40,133 bases of DNA from an uncultured Rivibacter sp. (GCA_946481025.1 CAMLNA010000026.1:1-40133); one strand, 5' to 3'; counted from the first letter of the stretch, positions 7,900 to 15,698 are shown. Notes: generated from the sequence alone by a model not told the origin. Numbers and translations: made by a program.

Positions 7900-8787
7900 A
7901 TGAAGCTCTACCACTACACCTCGGTCACACTCGGCGAGGCCATCCTTTCCGATGCCATTCGCCACGGCCACCTCATGCACTCCGACGGCACCATGAGCCA
8001 AGGCGTCGTTTGGCTGACAACCGATCCTCGGCCACACGGTCACGGACTGACGCTCGGAACCGAGAAGATGGACGCAAACGCGATCGCACATCAGGAGCGC
8101 GTTGCCGGCGGGCCGATTCGCAATTCACACACCCTGGACAAGACGGAGCTGCGCATTACCGTTGAGCTCGCCCCGAATGCGACCCCGTGGTTGATGCCGT
8201 TCATGGAGTACTGCAAGGTCAACGAGCCGAAGGGCTGGGCCAAGAGTTTCGGGGTGTCCTGCCTGACCAATATGCGCACCGCATCGGACAAGGAGTTGAA
8301 GCGGCTGCTTCGCCATGCCACGACGAAGGAAACGACCTGGTGGCTCTCCTTCAACCCGGTGGCCACCGAGGCGTTCGTGAGCGTCGATTTCAATGTGAAG
8401 GGCAAGTTCGAGCCCTACGACTTCGAGCGCCATGGTCGGACCTCCATGCACCGCTATGGCTTCACATTTCCGTCGCCGGCGGCGCTGGCCGAGGTCGCCG
8501 AGATCATTGCGCCGTCGCATCGCTTCGAGCAGCCCAAGGCATTCGTCTTCTGCGAGGATCCGAACAAGCCGCCGAAGGTAGCTGTGCGCGGCGGCTCTAC
8601 GGTACGGGCTTTCGAGATCGGCACCCGGACTCTTGTCGTCGGCGCCGACGATGACAAGAGCGTGGCGTTGCGAGCGTGGATCGCTCGCCACAAGGACGAA
8701 CTACAAGCGTGCTGGGCAGAGGCCGTCGAGCTTTTCTACAACTTCTACCCCGATCGTCGTACCGGCGCGCTGACGACTGGCACTTGA
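7900..8787 (+). CDS. Hypothetical protein beginning LYHYTS, possible ADP-ribosyltransferase-like fold
   Basis: 295 residues. The N-terminus (MKLYHYTSVTLGEAIL, then VVWLTTDP and HGHGLT) resembles the first strand of small ART-fold proteins such as DarT or Tpt1 relatives, where an early His and Tyr contact NAD+. The match is only to this short pattern. The middle (TTWWLSFNPVATEAFVSVDF) and C-terminus (LRAWIARHKDELQACWAEAVELFYNFYPD) look like a second compact domain; the latter recalls DUF4160-like tails but I would not assign it. There is no signal peptide or membrane span. It is transcribed away from vgrG across a 251-bp gap in which I see no convincing promoter. It could be a defence or toxin gene; function unassigned. 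Confidence 0.65.
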   Translation: MKLYHYTSVTLGEAILSDAIRHGHLMHSDGTMSQGVVWLTTDPRPHGHGLTLGTEKMDANAIAHQERVAGGPIRNSHTLDKTELRITVELAPNATPWLMPFMEYCKVNEPKGWAKSFGVSCLTNMRTASDKELKRLLRHATTKETTWWLSFNPVATEAFVSVDFNVKGKFEPYDFERHGRTSMHRYGFTFPSPAALAEVAEIIAPSHRFEQPKAFVFCEDPNKPPKVAVRGGSTVRAFEIGTRTLVVGADDDKSVALRAWIARHKDELQACWAEAVELFYNFYPDRRTGALTTGT

Positions 8788-8909
8788 GGTGCCAGCCGAT
8801 CCAAGCAGCGCTGCTGCCCTGAAGTCACCCAACACGCGACGGGCGACGGCCGACGACGGCCGAACCCCACCGTGCCGTCACACACGCGTCGGTACGCCCA
8901 CTTCTTTGC

Positions 8910-9407
8910 TCAAGTGGCCGATCCCTGTTGCTCCTGCTCGAGGTAGTCCGAAAGACGGTCCAGGGGTCTCGCCCTTGTGCCATGCAGTCCCGGGTGTGCC
9001 TCGCGCCGCAGCGCCGCTTCAAGGTTCTGGATCCAGGGCCTGATCTTCGTCGCCTTTGTTATGCCCTGACGGGTCAAGCCGTAATAGCGCGACCGCCCGT
9101 CTTGGACGTCGTCCGGGAGCTCGACGAGCTCGATCAACCCTTGCGCACCCAGCTCTTCCAGCTGGGCACCGATCCGGCTCAGCGAATAGCCCGTGACTTC
9201 AGCGATCTGCGTGGCGGTCACGGGTTGGCGACCCTGCTCATCAACCCACGGCCGCCCGATGCTGCCATCCGCAATGGCCAGGATCAGCAACTGCGTGGCG
9301 TTCAACCCGTGCGGCTTCGCCGTGCGCGCCAGCCACCGCTGGATCAGGGCTGCGGCCCTCAGGTACTGGCCGAGCAGGGCAGCGGGATTCGGTGGCTCTG
9401 TCGGCAT
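8910..9407 (-). CDS. MarR-type winged-helix transcriptional regulator
   Basis: 165 residues from ATG 9407. A helical N-terminus (LLGQYLRAAALIQRWLARTAKPHGLNATQLLIL) leads into a winged helix (TATQIAEVTGYSLSRIGAQLEELGAQGLIEL) and the wing DGRSRYYGLTRQG, the layout of MarR dimeric repressors. A GTG at 9443 would add 12 residues, but a perfect inverted repeat at 9421-9436 is more naturally an operator upstream of the ATG, so the shorter start is preferred. Its target genes are not evident; it faces away from the transposition genes and may only regulate itself. It could also be a chromosomal bystander beside the accessory genes. Confidence 0.75.
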   Translation of the reverse strand: MPTEPPNPAALLGQYLRAAALIQRWLARTAKPHGLNATQLLILAIADGSIGRPWVDEQGRQPVTATQIAEVTGYSLSRIGAQLEELGAQGLIELVELPDDVQDGRSRYYGLTRQGITKATKIRPWIQNLEAALRREAHPGLHGTRARPLDRLSDYLEQEQQGSAT

Positions 9408-9420
9408 CGTGCGGCGTCCA

Positions 9421-9436
9421 GTTGCGAACCCGCAAC
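9421..9436. promoter_or_regulatory. Candidate operator upstream of the MarR-type gene
   Basis: GTTGCG-AACC-CGCAAC is a perfect 6-bp inverted repeat 14 bp upstream of the preferred MarR start, with another GTTGCGG at 9444. Spacing and symmetry suit a dimeric winged-helix repressor; binding is inferred. Confidence 0.45.
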
Positions 9437-9628
9437 ATTCCACGTTGCGGCCGATGCTAGTTCGGCCCTCTGAAATTCCTCAAATTTTTGAGCATTCGAT
9501 TGCGCGCCGATGCAGCGGCGTCCGCAAATGATTGTGACATCTCATGACGCTACACAGGAATTTCGGGCCAGCGATCGGGCTTCACGATGGGCTTGCACCA
9601 AGGTCGCGAGCGCCGACACACTGCGCTC

Positions 9629-9943
9629 ATGCAGCACTCAGCAAGCTCCGCAAAGTTGACTCGTCAGCAGCGCACGCAGGTCAAGGAGATCTCGGCGTTC
9701 CTGATGGAGCGCTACGGCCCTTTGCTGAGTCGAGAGGACCTGATCAAGGTACTGGGCTTCCCGTCAGCGGAAGCGTTTGACCGCTATGTGCAGCGTGGCA
9801 ACTTGGCGCTCAGGTTGGTACGCCTGCCCAACCGGCGCGGCGTGTTCGCGCTGGCGCCGGAGGTAGCTCGGTACCTGGTGGAGATTTCTTGGAGTGGAGA
9901 CGCCCCAGGAAAAGAGAGCGAGGAAAGGGCGAACGTGGCCTAG
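9629..9943 (+). CDS. Small HTH/AlpA-like DNA-binding protein upstream of tnsAB
   Basis: 104 residues from ATG 9629 (an in-frame ATG at 9587 would add 14; neither has a clear Shine-Dalgarno). The core LTRQQRTQVKEISAFLMERYGPLLSREDLIKVLGFPSAEAF followed by RLPNRRGVFALAPEVARYL resembles small phage and plasmid HTH proteins of the AlpA or excisionase type, in which a helix-turn-helix is followed by a short wing. It lies 278 bp upstream of the tnsAB start on the same strand, so it may regulate transposition genes or be the last gene of a separate cargo unit. A hairpin follows its stop. Assignment is by pattern only. Confidence 0.6.
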   Translation: MQHSASSAKLTRQQRTQVKEISAFLMERYGPLLSREDLIKVLGFPSAEAFDRYVQRGNLALRLVRLPNRRGVFALAPEVARYLVEISWSGDAPGKESEERANVA

Positions 9944-9952
9944 AAAAAGCAG

Positions 9953-9989
9953 AAGGCCCAGAAGCGGGTGCAACCGCGACTGGGCCTTT
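9953..9989 (+). terminator. Nested hairpin after the HTH gene, terminator or attenuator for tnsAB
   Basis: AAGGCCCAG (9953-9961) pairs with CTGGGCCTT (9980-9988), and the loop holds a smaller GCGG/CCGC stem. A short T-tract follows. It lies 10 bp after the HTH stop in the 278-bp leader before tnsAB. The remaining leader (to 10221) has a GCCCC-TTTG-GGGGGC palindrome near 10188 and no recognisable promoter. Confidence 0.5.
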
Positions 9990-10221
9990 GGGTCTGCCAT
10001 CCTGGACGGATGCATTGACTCTACTCCCCGCCGACCGCACTGCGCAAGCGCTACTGCCTGCGTGGGGGGTGCTTTTTCGTCCTGTTTGTCCCAGTTGCCG
10101 CCTGTCGGGCCGGGTGCGTTGCCTCCGTGCAACTCACTCGGCCCGGGCCGGCAGCACGGGCACGCCCTGGCCTCGCAGATTGCCCCTTTGGGGGGGCTTA
10201 TGTGAACGAGAGGACGAAGAA

Positions 10222-12960
10222 GTGCAATTGACAACGCAAGAGGCCACGGCCCGAACATCATGGGCGTCGCTGATGGAAGGGTTCAAGCCCGGCCTGATCG
10301 CCCACCTGCGCGGGGTGATCGCCGGCATGCGCCTCGATGAAGAGGGTCGTGAGTACATCCGCCAGGCGCTGGAGTCGCCATCGCGGCGCGTGCGCAGCAC
10401 GGCCAGGAGCGCCTCAGGCCGCTACCCATCGATGAAGATGGGGGCGACGATCAGCTTCGAGAGCCGAACGCTGGAATACCCGGCCGCCATGACGCTCGAG
10501 CACGATGGGTTTGTCGTGGCCTATGTTGAGCAAGCGCCGCCGCTGAACGTGCGCTACCAGCGCGGCGGTCGCACGCGCAGCTACCAGCAGCGACCGGACT
10601 TCCTCGCCATCTACAACGACAGGGTTGTCCTCATCGAATGCAAGCCGCTGGTGCAGATCGCCAAGCGCAACGAGGCCGACTCCGGGTTCTACGTTCGCGA
10701 AGGTGATGAGTGGGTCTGTCCGCCGCTGCAGGAGGCCACACGACGGCTCGGGCTGCAGCATGTCGTCTGGACCGAGGAGTCCTTTTCCGCGGTCCGGCTG
10801 CGCAACCTGCGCATGCTGGAGGACTACCTGACGAGCCACACCGAGCTCGCCGGCTACGCGGGTGCGTACGAGGCCTTGGCGCAGCACCTGACGGCCAAGG
10901 CCCGCGCCAACATCGAGGAGCTCCTCAAGGACCTGTCGGACCGGGTGTGCGTCGATCACCTGTACGCGGTGATCGCCCGCGGTGACGTCGCCTTCGACTA
11001 CGACGCCGCGCCGCTGGCGGAGCCGCACCGCTGCTGGGTCTATCGCGACCAGCGCACGATGGAGGCCTTCGCGCTCAGCGAGCAGTCGAAAGTCCTGGCG
11101 CCCCACCGCATCGTCAGCGCCGTGGTCGAGGTCGGCAGCGGCACCTCCATCGAGTGGGACGGCGCCCTCTGGCGCTGCATCCACATCGGCGCCCAGCAAG
11201 TCATGCTGGCTCGCGGCGAACAGCGCGAGACGCTGCCCCGTCCAGTGTTCGACGACCTGGTGCGCGTCGGGGTCATCCGGTCCGCCGCCTCCCAGGCCGC
11301 TGACACGCGCGACGCAGAGATCTACGAGCGCATCTCGAAGGCATCCGAGACCGAGCTGCGGATGGCCAACGAGCGTCACAAGCGCATCGTGCGCTACCTG
11401 GCGCCTGGGGCGCCGTCGCCAGCGTCTCGCACGGAGCGGCGCCATCTGGCGCAGTACCGGCACGCGCAGATGGCGCACGGCAATGGTTTTGTCGGCTTGA
11501 TCCCCGGTTTCGGTCGATCAGGAAACCGCACACCCCGCTTGCTCCAGGACGTGCTCGACATCGTCGCGCGCAACGTCAAGCAACACTACCTCGACGCTGC
11601 AAACAAGGATGCCAAGGCGGTCCATGTGCTCATCGGTGATGCGTGCAAGGTCGCGCACCTGCCGGTACCCTCGTATGCGTGGTTCTGCCGCTTCCTCAAG
11701 CGGCTTCCGGCCTACGAAACCCTGCTGGCACGTGCCGGCGCCAAGGGCGCGTATGCGATCGAGCCGCGCAACAGTCCCCAGGAGGGGCTCGACAAGACCT
11801 CGCCAGATCGCTGTTTCGAGCGGGCGCACATCGACCACACGCTGATCGACGTCGAGACCATCTTCAGCGAAACCAGTGAGCCGCTCGGGCGCTGCTGGCT
11901 CACCTTGATGATCGACCATCACAGCCGCCGTGTGCTGGCCGTCCACCTCACCTATGACCCGCCGAGCTATCGGTCCGTGCTGATGGTCCTGCGCAAGTGC
12001 GTGCAGCGCTTCGGCCGCCTGCCCGACCAGATCGTCGTCGATGGCGGCAAGGAGTTCCAGTCGGTCTGGTTCGACACGACATGTGCGCTGTATCGGGTGG
12101 CGATCATCCGGCGACCGATCGCAAAGGCTCGCTACGGCAGCCAGTGCGAGCGCCTGTTCGGCACCTGCAACACCAACCTGCTGCACTTCCTCTCGGGCAA
12201 CACGCAGTTGCGCAAGAACGTGCGTCAGATGACCGACGCGGTAGACCCGAACCGCTTTGCGATCTGGACCCTGCCGGAGCTGCACGCGGCGCTGGAGCGG
12301 TACTTCTACGAGGTTTACGACACGCTCGAGCATCGCGAACTGCTGGTGACGCCGCGCTTCGCCTTCGAGCGCTCCATCGAACGTCACGGCAACCGTCCGG
12401 ACCGGATCGTGATCGACAACGAGCTGTTTCAGATCACGACGTCGCCTGCGCCGGCGAAGGGCACCGCGAAGGTCCAGCCCGACGGCGTAAAGATCCATTA
12501 CCTCTACTACAGCCACCCGTCGCTGCAGCGCCATCTGGGCAAGTCGGTCCCCGTGCGGTACGACCCGTTCGACCTATCCAAGGCCTGGGCGCTGGTGGGC
12601 CGTGCCTGGCAGCCGCTGAAGTCGCGCCACACCCAGCTGCTGCGAGGTTTCACGGAACACGAGATGGACCTCATGACGGCGGAGTGGCGCAAGCGCCGCA
12701 GCGCGGTCGAGAAGACCCGGCTCAGCGAGCCCGTGCTCGTCAAGTTCCTGCAGGAGGTACTGCAGACCGAGACGCTGCTGCTCGAACGCAAACGCGCCGC
12801 GGCGGAGCGCTACCTGCGCGAGGCGCAAGCCGATGCGGTCATCGATGTGCCGATCGAGCAGGACGGTAGCGCTGAGACCGCTACGTCCACGGCCGAGCCC
12901 GCGCCTATCGACGCCTTCGCGCTGGCGATCAACGACATCGAGCTGCTGGAGACGATGTGA
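10222..12960 (+). CDS. tnsAB: TnsA-TnsB fusion transposase of a Tn7-like element
   Basis: 912 residues from GTG 10222, chosen because GAGAGGACGAAGA precedes it; the frame stays open upstream but that sequence is not protein-like. Residues 75-190 form a TnsA restriction-like endonuclease: E85 (SFESRTLE), Q104, R-P-D126-F and I-E139-C-K141, which cleaves the 5' ends of the transposon. Residues 300 onwards are TnsB, a DDE integrase with D538 (ERAHIDHT), D607 (VVDGGKEF) and E643 (SQCERLFGTCN), a D-35-E spacing, preceded by helical DNA-binding domains. It cuts 3' ends and joins them to the target. Separate TnsA and TnsB are the rule in Tn7; fusions are known from some Tn7-like families. All catalytic residues are present, so the enzyme looks active. 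The stop overlaps tnsC. Confidence 0.93.
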   Translation: MQLTTQEATARTSWASLMEGFKPGLIAHLRGVIAGMRLDEEGREYIRQALESPSRRVRSTARSASGRYPSMKMGATISFESRTLEYPAAMTLEHDGFVVAYVEQAPPLNVRYQRGGRTRSYQQRPDFLAIYNDRVVLIECKPLVQIAKRNEADSGFYVREGDEWVCPPLQEATRRLGLQHVVWTEESFSAVRLRNLRMLEDYLTSHTELAGYAGAYEALAQHLTAKARANIEELLKDLSDRVCVDHLYAVIARGDVAFDYDAAPLAEPHRCWVYRDQRTMEAFALSEQSKVLAPHRIVSAVVEVGSGTSIEWDGALWRCIHIGAQQVMLARGEQRETLPRPVFDDLVRVGVIRSAASQAADTRDAEIYERISKASETELRMANERHKRIVRYLAPGAPSPASRTERRHLAQYRHAQMAHGNGFVGLIPGFGRSGNRTPRLLQDVLDIVARNVKQHYLDAANKDAKAVHVLIGDACKVAHLPVPSYAWFCRFLKRLPAYETLLARAGAKGAYAIEPRNSPQEGLDKTSPDRCFERAHIDHTLIDVETIFSETSEPLGRCWLTLMIDHHSRRVLAVHLTYDPPSYRSVLMVLRKCVQRFGRLPDQIVVDGGKEFQSVWFDTTCALYRVAIIRRPIAKARYGSQCERLFGTCNTNLLHFLSGNTQLRKNVRQMTDAVDPNRFAIWTLPELHAALERYFYEVYDTLEHRELLVTPRFAFERSIERHGNRPDRIVIDNELFQITTSPAPAKGTAKVQPDGVKIHYLYYSHPSLQRHLGKSVPVRYDPFDLSKAWALVGRAWQPLKSRHTQLLRGFTEHEMDLMTAEWRKRRSAVEKTRLSEPVLVKFLQEVLQTETLLLERKRAAAERYLREAQADAVIDVPIEQDGSAETATSTAEPAPIDAFALAINDIELLETM

Positions 12961-14105
12961 TGAAGCTCACCCATGCGCAAATCAAGGACGCCGTCGAGCA
13001 CTTCAAGGAAGTGGTGATCAAGCACCCACACCTGCAGCTCGCGATGGACGAACTCCTGTTCCTGCTGGACCTGTCGCCCAACGTGTCCATCGTCAACCTG
13101 GTCGGCCCGACGGGAATCGGCAAGTCCCTGCTGCTCACCCGCATCGTGGAGGCAGTTCACACCCAGTACCTCGACGTAATGACGGCCGATCCGGACTTCA
13201 TGCCCATCATCTGCACCAACGCCGTGGCCTCGGGCCACCGCCTGTTCGACTGGAAGAGCTTGTACCGCGGCGCACTGGTCGCGGCTGGCGATCGGTTTGC
13301 CGCCGTGCGCAATGCGCGACACCGCAAGGGCGAGGCCCCCGTGCTTCAGTTCCTGCAGGCGGGGGAGTCGCAAACGGCGGCCGAGCACAGGGCTCGCCTT
13401 GAGGAGGAGTTCAGGCTGCGCCGGACGCGGATCTGGATCATCGATGAAGCCCAGCACGCCATTTTCGGCGGCAAGTCGGGCCACCCCGGTGACCAGTTCG
13501 ACGTCATGAAATCGATCGCGCAGAACACCGGCGTCAAGATCGTGCTTGCCGGCCCGCATGAAATGGAGCCTGCACTCGGCACCTCTGGCCAACTCGCAAG
13601 ACGCAGCAGCACCGTGCATTTCCGACGCTACCTCGACGACGACCCGGCGCACATGAAGGTCTTCGCCAGCGTGGCCCGGACGCTGCTCGCGCACATGCGG
13701 CTCAAGGGCATTCCTGCGCTTGAAAAGGACGTGCTGGCGCTGCTCTACACGGGCAGCGCCGGGTGCATCGGCATCCTGAAGGACTGGCTCGCCAAGGCCT
13801 ACGGCCGCGCCTTGCGGACGCAGGATGCTGACACGTCCGCCGTGTTGACACTCGATCACCTGCGCAGCACGCGTCTGCCTGCGCGAGCGATGGCGACGAT
13901 CATGGCCGACATTCATGCGGAGGAGGAAGCAGCTCGGGACGGCGCCAGCGATGCCGACTACGCACGCATCGTGCTGACGCCCACGGCACAGGCGGAGCCC
14001 ATTCGCGGCCCCAAGGCCAGGCCTCAGCGAGGCAGGGTCGGCACCCGGCGGCCCGGGCGCGACCCGGTGCCGTCTCCTCGGCCGGCTGCGGGAGAGGCCC
14101 AATGA
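12960..14105 (+). CDS. tnsC: TnsC/TniB-type AAA+ transposition ATPase
   Basis: 381 residues from ATG 12960, overlapping the tnsAB stop (TGATG); a GTG three bases earlier is an alternative. The Walker A motif GPTGIGKS lies at residues 49-56 and Walker B IIDEAQHA at about 160-167, followed by a sensor-like KIVLAGPHEM. This is the TnsC/TniB regulator that forms ATP-dependent filaments on target DNA, links the TniQ/TnsD target selector to TnsAB, and enforces target immunity. The Arg/Pro-rich C-terminal tail (GPKARPQRGRVGTRRPGRDP) is low in structure. It overlaps tniQ by ATGA, giving one co-translated operon. Confidence 0.92.
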   Translation: MKLTHAQIKDAVEHFKEVVIKHPHLQLAMDELLFLLDLSPNVSIVNLVGPTGIGKSLLLTRIVEAVHTQYLDVMTADPDFMPIICTNAVASGHRLFDWKSLYRGALVAAGDRFAAVRNARHRKGEAPVLQFLQAGESQTAAEHRARLEEEFRLRRTRIWIIDEAQHAIFGGKSGHPGDQFDVMKSIAQNTGVKIVLAGPHEMEPALGTSGQLARRSSTVHFRRYLDDDPAHMKVFASVARTLLAHMRLKGIPALEKDVLALLYTGSAGCIGILKDWLAKAYGRALRTQDADTSAVLTLDHLRSTRLPARAMATIMADIHAEEEAARDGASDADYARIVLTPTAQAEPIRGPKARPQRGRVGTRRPGRDPVPSPRPAAGEAQ

Positions 14106-15412
14106 GTACCGTCAGCAGCCCATCCTCGCTGCCGGAGCGCAGCGTCCTGTTCTCGCTGATGCCCATCGGCCTCGGCACGCCGGGCGTCGAGTCGCTCGAA
14201 AGCTACGTCTGCCGCTTGGCTCAGCGGCACGGCGTGCCGCGGCGCACGCTGGAGCGGTTCATTCATCAGCAGGGCGAGTCGATCTACTACGACGTGGCGG
14301 GGCCGCCGCGCCTGGACAGCCCGTCCCCGCTCGGCCGACGGTTCGCCGAGCGGCTGGCTCGGCTGACCCAGCGCCCGGAGGTGCTGCGCCTTGGCCTGAG
14401 CCGCTTCGAAGGGTGCCTCGCCGACTCGCACACCTTGCGCCGCAATCGCGCTTGGTGCGGCCGTTGCTTCCATGAGGCGCGGGTCGCCGGCGTTCCGGCG
14501 CACCTGCCGCTGCTGTGGTCCTTGACCAGCTACCCGCGCTGCATCGTCCACGGCATCGTTCTGGAGACGGTCTGCCGCGTCTGCCGCAGGCGCTCGGACC
14601 CGACGAACTCCTGGACCCGGGCCATCGATCACTGCCCATGGTGCGGCAAGGACCTGGCCGACGGCGGGGCGGCGCCCTCGCTCTCCTTCGCCCAGCTCGC
14701 TTGGACAGGCGCCCCCGACGTGGACGTGTGGTGCGGCCGGACCTTGGGCGCCTTCGTTGCGCAAGCCAGCGCCCAAGCGGGTCCACTCGGCGGCGCGGAC
14801 TTGCGCCGCGTGGTCGACTCGGCCATCGACCGTGGAGTGGCCGCCAACATGGCAGGCCTCACCCGCCAAGCCGGCTTACCGCTGATCACACTGCACTCAC
14901 TGATACAGAGGAAGGGCAATCCGGCACTCGCCGTGCTCGTGCGCCTGGCAACAGCGGCGGGGGTGTCGATGTACGGGATCCTGGATCCGGGTAGTTGGTG
15001 CGACAACGATGCGGAGCATCCACCCCGTAACCTTGGCGAACTCCCTAGGTTGCGCAAGCGCCAGTACCACGACTGGGCCTCGATCCGCCGCGAGGTATCG
15101 GGGGCCCTCGCCCGTGGAGAGGTGGAACCGGCATCGACCCTGGCGCAGCGGCTTGGGGTAGACGCCTCTTACTTGAGCGCGAAGCTTGGCAAGGACCTGT
15201 ATGCGCAGGTGATCCATCGTGCCAGGGAAGCCAGGAGGGCTCGCAGGCAGGAGCGGCAAGTTGTCCTTGCCCAGCAGATGAGGGAGGCCCGGCAATGCTT
15301 GCTGGAGCAGGGCATACGCCCCAGTGCCAACAAGATCAGCAAGCTGCTGGAACGCTCATCGAGGGGCGCGACATTCAAGGCCGCCTACAAGGCCATGACG
15401 GCCGGCGCCTGA
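14102..15412 (+). CDS. tniQ: TniQ/TnsD target-selection protein
   Basis: 436 residues. The N-terminus (LMPIGLGTPGVESLESYVCRLA) is the signature opening of the TniQ family. A zinc-binding region carries C119-G-R-C122, C147, H150, C158-R-V-C161 and C178-P-W-C181, as in TnsD/TniQ. A long C-terminal half has HTH-like segments (ARGEVEPASTLAQRLGVDASYLSAKLG, RPSANKISKLLERSS) that could read a specific attachment site, as TnsD does at glmS. Only one TniQ gene is present and its stop lies about 160 bp from the 3' end of tRNA-Arg(CCG), so that tRNA is the obvious candidate target. No Cas gene or CRISPR array accompanies it, so RNA guidance is unlikely. Confidence 0.88.
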   Translation: MSTVSSPSSLPERSVLFSLMPIGLGTPGVESLESYVCRLAQRHGVPRRTLERFIHQQGESIYYDVAGPPRLDSPSPLGRRFAERLARLTQRPEVLRLGLSRFEGCLADSHTLRRNRAWCGRCFHEARVAGVPAHLPLLWSLTSYPRCIVHGIVLETVCRVCRRRSDPTNSWTRAIDHCPWCGKDLADGGAAPSLSFAQLAWTGAPDVDVWCGRTLGAFVAQASAQAGPLGGADLRRVVDSAIDRGVAANMAGLTRQAGLPLITLHSLIQRKGNPALAVLVRLATAAGVSMYGILDPGSWCDNDAEHPPRNLGELPRLRKRQYHDWASIRREVSGALARGEVEPASTLAQRLGVDASYLSAKLGKDLYAQVIHRAREARRARRQERQVVLAQQMREARQCLLEQGIRPSANKISKLLERSSRGATFKAAYKAMTAGA

Positions 15413-15429
15413 AGCCTCCGACGCGTAGT

Positions 15430-15458
15430 GAAAAAGCCTCCCTCGCGGAGGCTTTTTT
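15430..15458. terminator. Bidirectional intrinsic terminator
   Basis: An A-run plus GCCTCC pairs with GGAGGC plus a T-run around a short CTCGC loop, 18 bp after the tniQ stop. Having A's on the left and T's on the right it can end transcripts in both directions: tniQ from the left and the tRNA-Arg transcript from the right. Confidence 0.85.
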
Positions 15459-15474
15459 GCGGCGCGCGGCGCGT

Positions 15475-15519
15475 TCTACTAAAGCTTGGCCGCTCGAAGA
15501 ATCTACTTAACCCTGGCCG
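15475..15519 (+). repeat. Two 18-bp direct repeats, putative TnsB-binding sites of a transposon end
   Basis: TCTACTAAAGCTTGGCCG (15475-15492) and TCTACTTAACCCTGGCCG (15502-15519) match at 15 of 18 positions and start 27 bp apart. A third, degenerate copy with the ACTTA core begins near 15526. Repeated sites of about 20 bp just inside the terminus are typical of Tn7-like ends. They lie between the tniQ terminator and tRNA-Arg. TnsB binding is inferred. Confidence 0.6.
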
Positions 15520-15575
15520 AGCCGGCCAACTTATGGGTCAAGTCATACGGCAGCAGGGACTTGAAGGAATTGGAT

Positions 15576-15651
15576 TGGCGCGCCCGGCTGGGATCGAACC
15601 AGCAACCCCTGCCTTCGGAGGGCAGTACTCTATCCATTGAGCTACGGGCGC
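15576..15651 (-). tRNA. tRNA-Arg(CCG)
   Basis: Read on the minus strand it gives a 76-nt cloverleaf with encoded CCA. The acceptor GCGCCCG pairs with CGGGCGC, the anticodon stem CTGCC/GGCAG encloses the loop CTCCGAA (anticodon CCG, reads CGG arginine codons), and the T arm carries GGTTCGATCC. The D arm is AGCTCAATGGATAGAGT. All stems pair without mismatch in the parts checked, so it appears intact. The Tn7-like module lies immediately downstream of its 3' end, about 30 bp from the candidate terminus, so insertion leaves the tRNA itself untouched. Confidence 0.95.
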
Positions 15652-15670
15652 AGCGGGAGGGAAGGCGCGC

Positions 15671-15698
15671 ATTCTAGCAGCGGCGCACCTCGGGTCAG
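15671..15698 (-). promoter_or_regulatory. Candidate sigma-70 promoter of tRNA-Arg
   Basis: On the minus strand CTGACC (-35) is separated by 16 bp from TAGAAT (-10), which ends 19 bp upstream of the tRNA 5' end. Confidence 0.5.

Larger units (their letters stand above)
10222..15545 (+). mobile_element. Tn7-like transposition module next to tRNA-Arg(CCG)
   Basis: The core is tnsAB-tnsC-tniQ with stop-start overlaps, then a terminator, two TnsB-site-like direct repeats and a candidate terminus at about 15545 (5'-TGACTTGACC on the minus strand), 30 bp from the tRNA 3' end. Insertion a few tens of bases from a recognised gene matches Tn7 behaviour. The other end was not found. If it lies left of the window, the deaminase, T6SS and regulator genes would be cargo; if it lies just upstream of tnsAB the element is nearly cargo-free. 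The left boundary given here is only the start of tnsAB. Confidence 0.7.

Noticed and set aside
8909..8930. CTCAAGTGGCCG as a possible left TnsB site
   Set aside because: Only the GGCCG core matches and no second copy is nearby.
9071..9078. GGGTCAAG, matching the candidate transposon terminus
   Set aside because: An 8-bp match inside the MarR coding region without flanking repeats; expected by chance.
9889..10221. An upstream extension of the tnsAB frame
   Set aside because: The added 111 residues look non-coding (Trp/Arg/Pro-rich, spanning the hairpin); the GTG at 10222 has a ribosome site.
1..15545. RNA-guided transposition (CAST)
   Set aside because: No Cas gene and no direct-repeat/spacer array is seen, and tniQ is of TnsD-like length.
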